A program made the translations under genes and the position numbers. This document shows positions 10,954 to 21,293 of a stretch of DNA of 64,000 nucleotides, piece by piece. The stretch covers positions 1-64,000 of the forward strand of contig NW_019029022.1 in assembly GCF_002105155.1 (NCBI RefSeq), in the 5' to 3' direction. A model generated the notes under the pieces. That model saw only the letters and a list, made by a program, of their open reading frames with translations. It was not told where the DNA came from and did not search any database. Within the stretch, counting starts at the first letter, position 1. Each line of letters starts with the position of its first letter. Source of the DNA: Lobosporangium transversale. Lineage: Eukaryota > Mortierellomycota > Mortierellomycetes > Mortierellales > Mortierellaceae.

Positions 10954-12516
10954 ATGAACAGCATCTACTATGGGATAAGATGTTCGATCAAATTGCCCTT
11001 TGGCCTGCTAATGTATTTTTAGTACCAGCACAATGATGCCAACAATTAGTTTAGTCCTTTGTTTTGTAAAATTCTTTTTCTTAGTCCTCTATTGTTGACT
11101 ACCTCATTAGTTCATGTTTCTCATGAAGGACATGTGCCGATGAGGCATGAATTACATTTCGACTACATGCACTCTCTTCCTCTTTTCCTTTTTTTTTTTT
11201 TTTTTTTTTTTGTATCACACGGCCTTGTTTATTTGTTTGAAGCACAGACTTCTTTTTTTTCTAGTCACCACGCGACTATGCAATCTAAACATACATGTCA
11301 ACGTATTTGATTACTTACTGCGTGCTCCAATTACATTACGTTACTCCCATAGAATCGCAAGGCCATTTCCTGGAGAATCGTGTGGACTGGAATCTTTATG
11401 CAATATATTCTTGCTCTTCTCATCATCCGCTGGAGTGTTGGTTACCAAATCTTCCAATTTATTGCTCAGCAGGCCGAAAACTTCCTTAGTTATGCTTCTC
11501 AGGGTCGCGAGTTCATTTTTGGACCCAACTCTGTGGTAGTAAATGATGTACCCTGGCCTTTAGCTAGTTCCTTCGCTGTCTCAGTCTTACCAGCCATCAT
11601 TCTGTTCGCTGCTGTCATCCAGTGCTTGTACTATTATAACATTGTCCAGTCTGTGGTTGCCACCATGGCCTCGCTTGTCATTCACATTATTGATATCTCT
11701 GGTGTCGAATGTGTGGCTGCATGTGCTGCTCCATTTGTGGGAATGTCCGAGGCCTCTATGTTGGTCGGTCCCTTCGTCTCAGAGATGACTGAGGCAGAGT
11801 TGCATCAGGTCTTGACCTCTGGTTTCGCCACCATCTCCGGCTCTGTTTTCTTGGGTCTTTTGTCTTTCGGAGCTGACGCGACTGCTCTTTTGACCTGTTG
11901 TATGATGTCTGTTCCTTGTGCCATCGTCATCTCCAAAATTCGCTACCCTGAGGTAGAAGTCCCTCTTACGAAGGGAACTGCTGTGGCTCCAGCTTATAAG
12001 GATCGTGAATCAAATGCCATCCATGCTATCTCGAACGGAGCCATCTTTGGTATCAAGCTCTGCATCGTCATCGTTGCTGTGCTCTTGGCAGTCATTTCGC
12101 TTTTAGGTCTGGCGAACGGTTTATTGGGCTGGATCTTTGGTTTCTATGGCGTGGAGATTTCGATTGAGAAGATCGCATCTTGGGTATTGTACCCTCTGGC
12201 TTGGTTGATTGGTATTCCAACTCAGGATTTGACTCCAGCAGCTGAGGCCATGGGTATCAAGTTCATTCTAAACGAATTTGCAGCCTTTGCCCAGTTCACG
12301 AAGATTCAACATACATTGAATCCCCGTACGGCTTTGTTGACGACCTACGCAATGGCCTCATTCGCCAATGTTGGTTCCATTGGTACTCAAATCTCCTTGT
12401 TCTTGACCTTGGCACCTGACCGTGCTGATGCGATCGCTCGTCTGTCCTTCTCGGCCTGTATGGCCGGCGCTGTTTCAACTTTGATCTCTGCCTGCATTGC
12501 TGGCATTGTTTCTTAA
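10335..12516 (+). CDS. concentrative nucleoside transporter (CNT/SLC28 family)
   Basis: Cation-coupled nucleoside importer of the plasma membrane. Exons 10335-10886 and 11353-12516 give 571 aa. An acidic cytosolic N-terminus (about 55 aa) is followed by many hydrophobic helices. Family marks: VGMSEASMLVGPF in the core domain (re-entrant region, with Glu for substrate contact) and GIKFILNEFAAF, which fits the CNT signature G-x-K-x3-NEF-x-A. The second exon starts NRKAISWRIVWTG, aligning with the segment that begins the CNT core in the family. The 466-nt intron carries A26 and T24 runs. H+ or Na+ coupling cannot be told by eye. With uridine phosphorylase upstream it would supply uridine for salvage. 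Confidence 0.96.
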
Positions 12517-13162
12517 AAAGAAACAAAGCATTAAAAAAAAAAAAAAAAAAAAAAAAAAGATGAGGTTCAGGGAAATTCTCGAGAATCTTTTTTTTTAATG
12601 ATATTTATAAACATGCTGTGCATTTGTGTATACTATGATCTCTAATCCAAAATACCTTTAAACAATTTTATGCACTAATAAACAACATCAAAAAAAGACT
12701 CTTCATTCTTAATACTTCCATACATGTCATACACCCCCCGTTTATGCTGATATTTTGCGTAAAAAGTTATTCCGTCCAACGACCATGATAGTCATTTTTC
12801 ATGTTTATGTCCCAGCATTGCAATGTAATTGAATCATCGCGTCAAGAGACAAAAGACAATAAAAGTAGAGATGTACTAAGATGGAGTACATTTGTGGAAC
12901 GTGCTGATGGGTAATTTTGATGTTTTTTCTTTTCTTTTTTTTTTTTTTTTTTTTGTTCAGAAAGGAAGACCGAGGCCGTTCTGGTTCTGCATCTCGTGTT
13001 ACCAAAGAAGGAGAGAAAAAAAAGAAATTCAGATCCGAGGGGGTCGCATGGACCATATCCCTTTCTCCTACGTCTATAGGTCTGGACCGACCTTTTTTTT
13101 TTTTTTGATGCATTAATGGAGCCCAACTGCCTAAATCAGCAGAAAATCTAATTTCTCAAAAG
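12517..13162. other. intergenic, possible uncharacterised exons
   Basis: A28 run at about 12531-12558, then AT-rich DNA. From a strong acceptor (poly-T then gttcag, ending 12960) to about 13090 all three plus frames are open, so any exon here cannot be framed by eye. Confidence 0.4.
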
Positions 13163-13425
13163 ATGGTGACCGAGATTCTGCCTCAACAACAACAACAACA
13201 ACAACAACCGTAAACCATTTTATGTACATTCAGTATCCCCTCCGAACTTCGATCGAGATGATTATGCCCACGCGACTACTTTCTTTCAGCAAGACAAAAA
13301 GGTGCCACCAGCTTGGTTGGAAATGTATACAAATAGGGCCCATAAATACAACATTGAGGTACACTCACCTTTGTTTAGTAATTGTTTTGTAGATCGATTG
13401 GCAACCTTTTTCTCAATCAGATTAA
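13163..13425 (+). other. possible small gene or exon disrupted at a CAA microsatellite
   Basis: I do not recognise this. An ATG at 13163 begins MVTEILP then eight Gln (CAA repeat), then stops. One frame over, the same repeat leads into coding-like sequence: RKPFYVHSVSPPNFDRD, then PPAWLEMYTNRAHKYNIE to 13358. A possible 34-nt intron (gtacac...ttgtag, 13359-13392) would add IDWQPFSQSD and a stop at 13425. Amino-acid composition is protein-like rather than low complexity. A repeat-length change in the CAA tract would join both parts. The intron is shorter than any other I modelled, so this is a weak call: a small gene with an indel, a pseudogene, or the last exon of something larger. Confidence 0.28.
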
Positions 13426-13714
13426 ATTATCATGCTTCTATCAATTTCTTCAGAGATGTATTGTTTTTTTATTTATTCTCACACGCTTTTCTTCATTGGG
13501 TATACCATGTGCCTCATATAAAATATTTATATATAAGCTCTTACTATTCCTTTCCTTTCTCAAGCCTCTTCCTTCTTTTCTTCTTTCTCTGCTGAACCTT
13601 CCTCGGCTTTTTTTTTTTTTTTTTTTTTTTTTTTTTCGCTTCACTTCTTCCCCTTCTCCGCCTTGGCACCCTCTCAAAAACATCTGCTGCTCTTTCTATC
13701 TTAAAAAACTCAAC

Positions 13715-14889
13715 ATGGCACCCTCACAGTCGCATTCGTATGCCTATAAAGCTGGACACATCTTTTGTGTTCTTTTCAGTATTCTTTCAGGTAAAGACGC
13801 GTAACTTTTTCTTTTTATTATTATTGATTTCAATATTACTTTTACGCGTCTTTGGCATCTGTATGGATTTCTTTGATTAATTCAAAGTGAGCGAATAGAG
13901 AGAAAATAAAATTGGTGGCAAAAAGCGTTTCATGTGAAACGTCTCACCACGTCATTAAATCGATTTTTATTTTTTTATTTTTTTATTTTTATTTTTTATT
14001 TGCACATTAGCCACCACCCTTCTGACTTTGACTACTGGTCAAGGCCCAGAGACACAAGCCCTATGTTCTGCAGAGATGTGTATGACTGCTACTATTTATT
14101 CGAATGACCCTAACACACTTGAGTTCTCACTCTGGTCCAAGGCTCAAGTTGGATGGCTTGGTATCGGCTTTGGAGGGAAGGCCACAGACATGGATGGCAA
14201 CGATCTCGCAGTAAGTTTTTTATTTTTTTTTTATTTTATTTTTTTTTTTTTTTGACTTATTCACTGGTAGAGAAAAAAATGAAGGAAAAAAGATGAACGA
14301 AAGAAAAAAGCTAATGCTTGAATCGTATATCCATGTAAACATATAAAAATACGCCTTATCAATCAAGATGTGTTGGCCTACGACCACTGGACAAGGCGCG
14401 ATCCTCTCACAACGGTTTGCTACTTCCAATGACGATCCGACCGAGATCCCAACTGCAGTCGAGTTCCAAGTCCTCGGAGCCAAATCTGGAGTCATGGCTT
14501 CTAACAGCAGCTTTACTTGTACATTCACAAGACCTTTAGTGACTGCAAAAGGAACAATCCTTCCTGATGCTAAAGAGTTGCATGTGATCTATGCTGTTGG
14601 AAAAAATATTCCTACGGGTGAAGATCCACAGACAGCCAAGATCCAAGAACATTCGTCTACAGGTCATGGTATCCTGGCGATTCAACGAAAAGAAGGTGGT
14701 GGCGGCAACGGAAACGTGACCACAACTTCTGGATCTGGATCACCGGCACAACCGACCAAGACAACTGCACCAGACGGTGATGGATCGAGCAAACCTAGCT
14801 TTGCACAGGCTGGATACGGTGGCGGTTTTTCCCGTGTTTTTACTGCTGTCGCTATCACTGCTGGCTTCTGTCTCCGGTGGTTGTTGTAA
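13715..14889 (+). CDS. DOMON-domain cell-surface protein, probably GPI-anchored
   Basis: Exons 13715-13790, 14011-14210 and 14368-14889 give 265 aa. Residues about 10-30 are hydrophobic (signal peptide; the first intron splits it). The middle is a DOMON-like domain: CSAEMCMTATIY, then VGWLGIGFGGKATDMDGNDLA, the W/G-rich strand and Met ligand region typical of haem- or sugar-binding DOMON domains, then MCWPTTTGQGAILSQRF after the second intron. A Gly/Thr/Ser/Pro-rich linker follows, ending in a short hydrophobic tail (VFTAVAITAGF), as in GPI-anchor signals. No cytochrome b561 helices follow, so it is a stand-alone DOMON protein. Haem binding is a family possibility only. It is expected at the cell surface or wall. 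Confidence 0.8.
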
Positions 14890-16360
14890 AAAAAAATCTC
14901 CCATTGGTTTCTTTTCTGATGCGTATGTTTGGATGATATAAAAAGCTCAGTTCCATTATAGTACGAATAATAAAAATTGTTAATTCGAGCTAACACAAAT
15001 GCATTGGGAGTTTGTTAGTACATACATAATCTGACAGATGTCACATGCCTATGATATGCTAGACTACATAAACCAGTAAGATAATGGGGGAGTTTAGATG
15101 CAAGTTTAGTCTACTGCAGGCCATACACATGCGCCATACACATGTTTAAATGTGTGATTCCCTATCAATGCAGTTCAAAGTGACTGTTGTACGCAGATAA
15201 GAAAGCTGTAAAAACGTGACAAGGATGATTTAGGAAAAAATAAACACGCGAGCGTTCTTGATTTGCTTGATTTGGTAAAAACTGGGGAAACAACATGCGT
15301 AGGAAAAAAAAAAACCAGAAAACTCCACACTTTATAACCCCTCAGTTGTCCCTTTTTTTTTCTTGTTTTTTTTTTTCGAGAGTGGTTTTTTTTATGCCTC
15401 CCTTCTTTCTCCCGCTTCTTTAAAGAACATCTAGAAACGAAGATGCTTTGTTTCATGGAGATCGGCGCAATTAAACACAAGTTTAACATTCTCGGATCAA
15501 AAAGAAAAGAAAAAAAAAAAGATTATGCTATCAATGCCAGTGATCCATGGCGGAAAGTGATTTCTTGACTTGGAAATATGATGCCCACACTGACGGCGAG
15601 AAAAAGAAAGAAAGTGTCTTTAATTGTTTTCCCTACTTACAGTCACGAAACAACGTTCAGGTTCGGTGTCCGAGTCCGAGAATCTAAAGGAAGAGAGGTG
15701 CACTTTTTTTTTTTTGGATACACGTTTGTGTACAGCACACGTTCATTCTACATTTTCCTCTCTTCTTTCATGGTTCTCATGTTGCGCGTCATATATACAA
15801 ATAGTCATGACTCGAACAAAAACGAAGTTCTTGTTATAGCAGTCTAGATTTGAACTTTTTTTATTTTCATGTGGTATTCGTGAGTGAAGCAAAAAGATAG
15901 GCTAGGAATATACATGTGTTTCTTTAGTTTGACATTTTTGTCCGAAGAACATTTGAGACCGAAGCCAGAAACTTTTTTTTTTTTTTTTTGAACCAACCGT
16001 ACTGCATGCCTGTAATCTCTCAACTAAACGGCTTATTGTAATCAAAGATAGGACGAATGACACATTGAAATACAGACCAAAGCCTCTTATATTGTTAGAA
16101 ACAATTGAACCCTGAAATACCAGAAAAAAAAAAGAAAAGACGAGATCCGCTTTTGCCCCCTTTATTGTCCTAATGCTTCCGCACGCAAATTGGAGTCATT
16201 TCTTGAAAGCAAAAAGTTTTTTCGAATGATCATTGTTTTTCTTTATCCAATACTACAGTAATGTATATATTAAACAGGAGCAGATCAATCATATACATGT
16301 ATATTTTTAAATATACCTCCATGCTTCAATTCAATTGGCTTGTATCCCCCCATGAATGAC

Positions 16361-16366
16361 GATAAG
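16361..16366 (+). promoter_or_regulatory. GATAAG site upstream of ammonium transporter
   Basis: One of four GATA-type sites in the 900 bp before the ammonium transporter. GATAAG is the consensus for fungal nitrogen-regulatory GATA factors (AreA/NIT2/Gln3 type). Functional role is inference. Confidence 0.35.
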
Positions 16367-16635
16367 ATGCATAGCGCAAAAAGAAAAAAAAGTCCCTTGG
16401 ACCCAGTTGTATCTTGAATGTCATCCCCCCTTTCTCATATGCTTCATCTCTGGCAGCACATATTCATCTTTTAGATTTTTTTATGCGATGTCCTCAGAAG
16501 CTGTTACTACATTTTTATGTCCGGGTCAGAGTGTGTGCACCACCAATGTGTGACAAATATGTAGATGAACACAAGTGGTGCTGAACGTTTACTTTGTAAG
16601 CTCCAAAGGATTTTTTGAGTATTGAGCATGTGTAT

Positions 16636-16641
16636 CTTATC
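16636..16641 (-). promoter_or_regulatory. CTTATC (GATAAG on minus strand)
   Basis: Second GATA-type site before the ammonium transporter, opposite orientation. Confidence 0.35.
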
Positions 16642-16780
16642 AAGCACAGATTGCTGTAACTTTAATAGACTCCCACATGGCAATACAAACCAATGATACT
16701 AGTCATCATGTATCAACTCGGTCTGATCCAACATTGTTTAGTCCAACTCCTACCCCTTCCTTGGTCGTCCTTCTCCTTCC

Positions 16781-16786
16781 GATAAG
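16781..16786 (+). promoter_or_regulatory. GATAAG site close to the TATA-like element
   Basis: Third site, about 20 bp upstream of TATATAAAAAG at 16804-16814. A fourth core, TTATCT, lies at 16820-16825. The close grouping with a TATA-like box makes this the likeliest regulatory unit. Confidence 0.4.
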
Positions 16787-16803
16787 CTCAGCATTGTGGC
16801 CTT

Positions 16804-16814
16804 TATATAAAAAG
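16804..16814 (+). promoter_or_regulatory. TATA-like element
   Basis: TATATAAAAAG, about 450 bp upstream of the ammonium transporter start, implying a long leader or a leader intron. Confidence 0.35.
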
Positions 16815-17197
16815 GGCTGTTATCTTTCCTTGTGTTTCTTTTTCTTCCTAACACTCTCCACTTTATTTTCTTTCTTTTTTTCTCTATCTTTTCACGTTTC
16901 ATCCTTTTTCTTGCCAATTAGTTGCTACAATTACATTTTTAATCATTTCACTTGATCCTTATTCATAGATCCTTATTATTTTTACATTTCATTCCCTACA
17001 CCATACTAATTTTGTCCACTGATACAGATACTGATCAGGTTCAGATACAAAACGCAGAAGGAAAAACAAAAACAAAAACAAAGCGCACACATTTCCAATT
17101 CCACACACAGCAAAGACATACTTTGTTTAGTTCTTTCAAACGCTCAGTCTGACGCTCAGCCATCTTTTGCTTAGCCTCAACTGTCGTTTCGACACTT

Positions 17198-17214
17198 CCC
17201 CCCCCCCCCCCCCC
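17198..17214. repeat. 17-nt C homopolymer in the ammonium transporter leader
   Basis: An uninterrupted C17, 52 bp before the start codon. It is the longest G/C homopolymer in the window, where nearly all other long runs are A or T. Confidence 0.9.
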
Positions 17215-17266
17215 ACCCCTCTTTTACTCAAACAAATAAATATTATTTGAGCTCCACCTTCAAGCG

Positions 17267-19019
17267 ATGGATCCCTTGGCACAACCCACAGAATATAAAC
17301 CCGGCGATATTGCCTGGGTACTGACGTCAACCGCACTGGTGTTCCTGATGTGCCCTGGCCTGGGGCTCTTCTACGCAGGCATGGCCCGTATGAAGCACTC
17401 TCTCTCACTCATGATGTTGTCCGTTTTGGCTGTGGCTATGATTTCGATCCAATGGTACTTTTGGGGATATTCCTTGACGTTTTCTACGACTGGTGGACCA
17501 TTCATTGGGAACCTGGATCACATTGTGGGCCGAGGTATCGGCTGGGAACCTCATCCAAGTGCACCGAATGTTCCTGGATCAGCCTTCTTTTTGTTCCAAT
17601 TGATGTTTGCAGCTATTACTCCAGCATTGGCTTATGGAGCCACAGCAGAGCGAATGAGGATCATGCCCAGTATTTTGTTCTTGTTTGTTTGGAGCACCTT
17701 GGTCTATGATGTGATCACATACTGGGTTTGGGGCCCCAATGGCTGGTTGACTGTGATGGGCGTGATGGATTATGCAGGAGGTACGCCCGTCCACATTAGC
17801 TCTGGATCTGCAGCAGTTGCATATGCGATGGTATTGGGCAAGCGTAAGGATTATAACCACCCTTCAACAGTCCCTCACAACGTAGCATTCGTGTTCATTG
17901 GTACAGCTTTGCTTTGGTTCGGATGGTTTGGTTTCAATGGCGGGAGTGCTTTGGCTGCAAATGCACGAGGTGTCCAGACCATCATCAACTCTCACTTGAG
18001 CGCCTGTGTTGGAGGTCTGGTTTGGGTCATGTTGGATTACCGCCACAACAAGAAGTTGACTCTCATCGGATTCTGTACTGGAGCAGTCGCTGGCTTGGCT
18101 ACAATCACGCCTGGATCCGGATTTGTCTCGAGCTCAAGCTCATTGGTCTTTGGGTTGGTCGGTGCTGCTGTCTGCAACGTCTGCGTTAGCTGGAAGTCCA
18201 AGTACCTTTTTGATGATGCCCTGGATGTCTTTGCAGTCCATTATGTCGGAGGTTTGATGTAAGTCTTGTTTATCTTTTTTTCCTTTTTTGTGTGTATATA
18301 CGCGCCTTTTGCTTTTACAGAACTATCTAACAATGCCATCTACTTTTTAAACCCTTAGTGGGCTGATCTTGACTGGAGTCTTTGCTCAGCAGTCTATTAT
18401 TGGTCTCGGTTACCCCGTTGGAGCCACAAATATCCCTTTGGGAGGATGGTTGGATGGTAACCCAAAGCAGATTTTGGTCCAGCTTGCGGCGATTGTTTCT
18501 GTCACGGGTTGGTCCTTCGTTGTCACCTATGGTATTCTTTATATCATGAACAAGATCCCAGGCATGCGTCTTCGTTTGGAGGATCATGAAGAAGAAATGG
18601 GCACTGATATGGCTCAGATGGGAGAGACTGCTTATGGATTCTTGCCAATGTTTCACAACCATAATCACGGCACGAACCGCGACGAAGAATCCGGATTAGG
18701 GTCGATGGACCATCATATGAAAGGCGAAGAGATGAACAGCGACACCGATATCAGTGAGCACAGCAATCAAAAAGGCGTCATTAAAAGCGTCAAAGTGGTA
18801 CCGAAGAAAGGTGGTAGCAGTACTCATGGAGGCAGTACTCCAAGCGGCACAGCGGATAGATCGGCCGTGTCATTGAATTTAGATTTACATGTACCTCGAT
18901 CCGATGAAGATCATGACCATCCTAAACGGCTACCAATCTTGACAGAACATGGCGTTAAAAGACCAGTTCGGTTAGCGCATGCACCTCGGCATGATTACAC
19001 CGAGGATGATAGCGAATAA
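17267..19019 (+). CDS. ammonium transporter (AMT/MEP/Rh family)
   Basis: Plasma-membrane ammonium transporter for nitrogen acquisition. Exons 17267-18258 and 18359-19019 give 550 aa. About eleven transmembrane helices are visible. Conserved features: GLFYAGMARMK in helix 1; the family signature region DYAGGTPVHISSG with Asp168 and the first pore histidine His176; FGWFGFNGGSALA; and the second pore histidine in VFAVHYVGG (His325). Both members of the twin-His pair are present, as in Mep2-like proteins; some fungal Mep1/Mep3 types replace the first with Glu. The C-terminus after helix 11 (about 120 aa) is a hydrophilic Asp/Glu/His/Ser-rich tail ending EDDSE, a probable regulatory region. The single intron falls inside the helix carrying the second His. 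GATA-type sites upstream suggest nitrogen repression. Confidence 0.98.
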
Positions 19020-20002
19020 CAATTGGAAGTGTAGTGTCCTTTAACCATGACTTGAACTAAGAATAAGCTCTTTTTTTTTTAGTTTGTCCAATTAATGGTC
19101 TTTTCTCCTTTTCCTTCTCATCTAACTTTGTAAATTATACCTCCATTCCCCCTCCCAAAGAAATATATAGAAAAAATAATAAAAAGATCAATAATGTATA
19201 GAACCAACCAACATTGCTTGAAATCTATGACGCTTTATGCGCGATTCTCAAAGACGATGTCACGCTAGACATGCATGCAGTTTACAATTTTTAGCTAGAA
19301 TTTATCTTGACAAAAAAAAAAATGGAACATGAATGCATGGGTGCCTAATGATATAATAATAATATTAATGACACTCCTGATACCATTCTCTTATACACGT
19401 ATAAATAAAAGGAGATGTATATGTATGTTATATAATGAAGAACTGGTTGTAAAAAAAAAAAAAAAGGCTGTATGGCCATATAGATAGCTTCCTTTCTCTT
19501 CTCTGCAAGCCTAGACTTTGCTTTTTTTTTTTTTTATTGCTCCACATTCACAGACTTGTTTAGTGTTTAATGTTTAGCCCGTTTTGTCTCGCCTTCGTAG
19601 CATGCATTTAATAGAATAAGCGGAAAATAAAGTTTGCTCAACAGCTTTTCCCTTTGGCCCTTGCTCTCCAAAAAAGGGACAAACAAAGGTCTTTCTTTCC
19701 TCTCCAAACAAACTCAACTCAATCCTTGGTCTCAGCTTATTATATTTATCAATGTACAAACGAGAATACATTTTTATCGAGAATATGCCATGCAAAGGAA
19801 TGGCGTACTGCTGTAAACACATTTGGGCGCTCAGGCAATTATGTATAGTAATGAATAAACGTGCGTCATTTGTGCCATGTAACAGTGCAGCCATGCAGCT
19901 TTGATCACAGAATTTGATCTTGATTTTAAACAGTTTACTATGAACGTCGTGGGCGGATCGATCTTTTATACTCCAGTTTTTTCATCATGATTCCTTGCTC
20001 AT
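19020..20002. other. intergenic, no gene supported
   Basis: Contains AATAAA-like 3' signals near 19170-19185, A/T runs and no coding pattern. Confidence 0.5.
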
Positions 20003-20361
20003 TTAACCCTTCACACTCACAGTAACGCCCATTAACATGGTCAGTCCAGCCAGGTAGCTCTTATGTTGTATCCAATAGCTCTTGAAGACATCGCCAGTCA
20101 TATCTAAACAAAAAAAATGGACGAATAAGAAAAGAGCTGGTATACAACTGTTTTGTCAATGAGACTGGGTTGAGTTTGCTGAGCACATTAGTGAGTATAG
20201 GGGTGCTTACTGGGCCCTTCACTTGCTTCTACCTCTTTCTCCTCCTTCCTCTTCTCCTTGACCTGGACTAACATCTCAGGTGCACATGTTCCTCCCTGCT
20301 TCTCCTGCGGAGACTCTTTTTTTTTTTTTTTGTTTTTTTGGCGATCGGTCAGGTTGGTCAT
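20003..20361 (-). CDS. small Lys-rich protein with C-terminal hydrophobic tail, two exons
   Basis: Unrecognised 83-aa protein, read on the minus strand. Exon 1 is 20361 down to 20211 and exon 2 is 20103 down to 20003, with a 107-nt intron (GTAAGC...TTTAG). The N-terminal half is charged: MTNLTDRQKN, five Lys in a row, ESPQEKQGG, then a KEKRKEEKEVEASEGP stretch likely to be helical. Exon 2 gives NMTGDVFKSYWIQHKSYLAGLTMLMGVTVSVKG (split here only by reading), whose last 15 or so residues are hydrophobic and end at a short basic tail. That suggests a tail-anchored protein, such as a mitochondrial outer-membrane or ER microprotein. Two clean splice sites, frame agreement across the intron and a stop right after the tail favour a real gene. 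It is too short for ordinary gene callers. Confidence 0.55.
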
Positions 20362-20754
20362 TCTTTGTCAGCCGGCAAGAATGATGAGAAAGTAAAGAAA
20401 GTGGGTACATGTGTTCCACATGGCTAAAATAAAAATTGGCGGGAATAAAATAGGACGAATAACATTCATACGATTGAGTTCCGAGATTTGCGTATAAGAG
20501 AGGAGTTGATATTGGTCCAAAGTTTTTTTTTAGGTGATTTGATTCTTACCTCAATAGATTTTACAGTAATTATATACAATAAACTGCCCTGATGTGTAAA
20601 ATAAGGGTATATTTTACTTGTCCATTCCTTTGTTCATGCATGCATTGTATCGACATTCCTGCGGTGTGATGTTATGGGTAGAGCAAACACATGTTCTTTG
20701 TCCTAAACCTCTTTTCCTTCTCATGTCCCGACAGAAACATGGCTTACCTACGCA

Positions 20755-20785
<31 letters not shown>

Positions 20786-21293
20786 CTATTTTTTTTTTTT
20801 ATATATTTATTTTTCAATGTTTCTCATTTGCTTTTTTTTTTCTTAGTTTGTCTCACATTTCTTTCTATTTCATTCCTGACTCGCCTTGTTCTTTCTCTTA
20901 TTACTCTTCCTTTTTTTGGACATCACTCATTAACTCTCCCATTGGATCTTCCCCTTTTTGTATTCTTTCTTAGTTTTCCCGTGTTCATCCATTCACTCGA
21001 TTTGATCCCTTGTTCTTCCCCCCTTCTTCCATTCAGTGGATTATCATTCTTCTTCCTTCTTTCTCTCCTTCTCTCAATTGCACATATACGCCTTATAACA
21101 TACTTGTACCGACAGATTCACTCACTCCTGTCTTTCAATACCACTTCCACATTCCGATCTGACTTCTGTATTCTAACATCAACGGCACGATAGAAACAAA
21201 GGATAACGATACCGTCCTTTGATCGAGGACCTAACAACAACAGCAATAATTATAATAAACATAATAATTCGACTGCTTCATCGTTATACCTAA
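20362..21293. other. intergenic with long pyrimidine-rich leader of the PH gene
   Basis: From about 20760 to 21190 the plus strand is strongly C/T-rich (the T23 run starts at 20758), fitting a transcribed leader. On the minus strand 20617-20756 is an open Cys-rich stretch (7 Cys in about 46 codons) with no upstream exon that I could join. It is recorded as a finding only. Confidence 0.45.

Larger units (their letters stand above)
14890..17266. other. 2.4-kb intergenic region upstream of ammonium transporter
   Basis: No gene supported. One short ATG frame at 15547-15687 (46 codons) has no recognisable features. The right-hand 900 nt hold GATA-type sites, a TATA-like element and a 17-C run (listed separately). 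Confidence 0.55.

Noticed and set aside
15547-15687. 46-codon ORF starting MAESDFLTWKYDAH
   Set aside because: Has a plausible start and composition, but no recognised motif, no partner exon and no context; could be chance.
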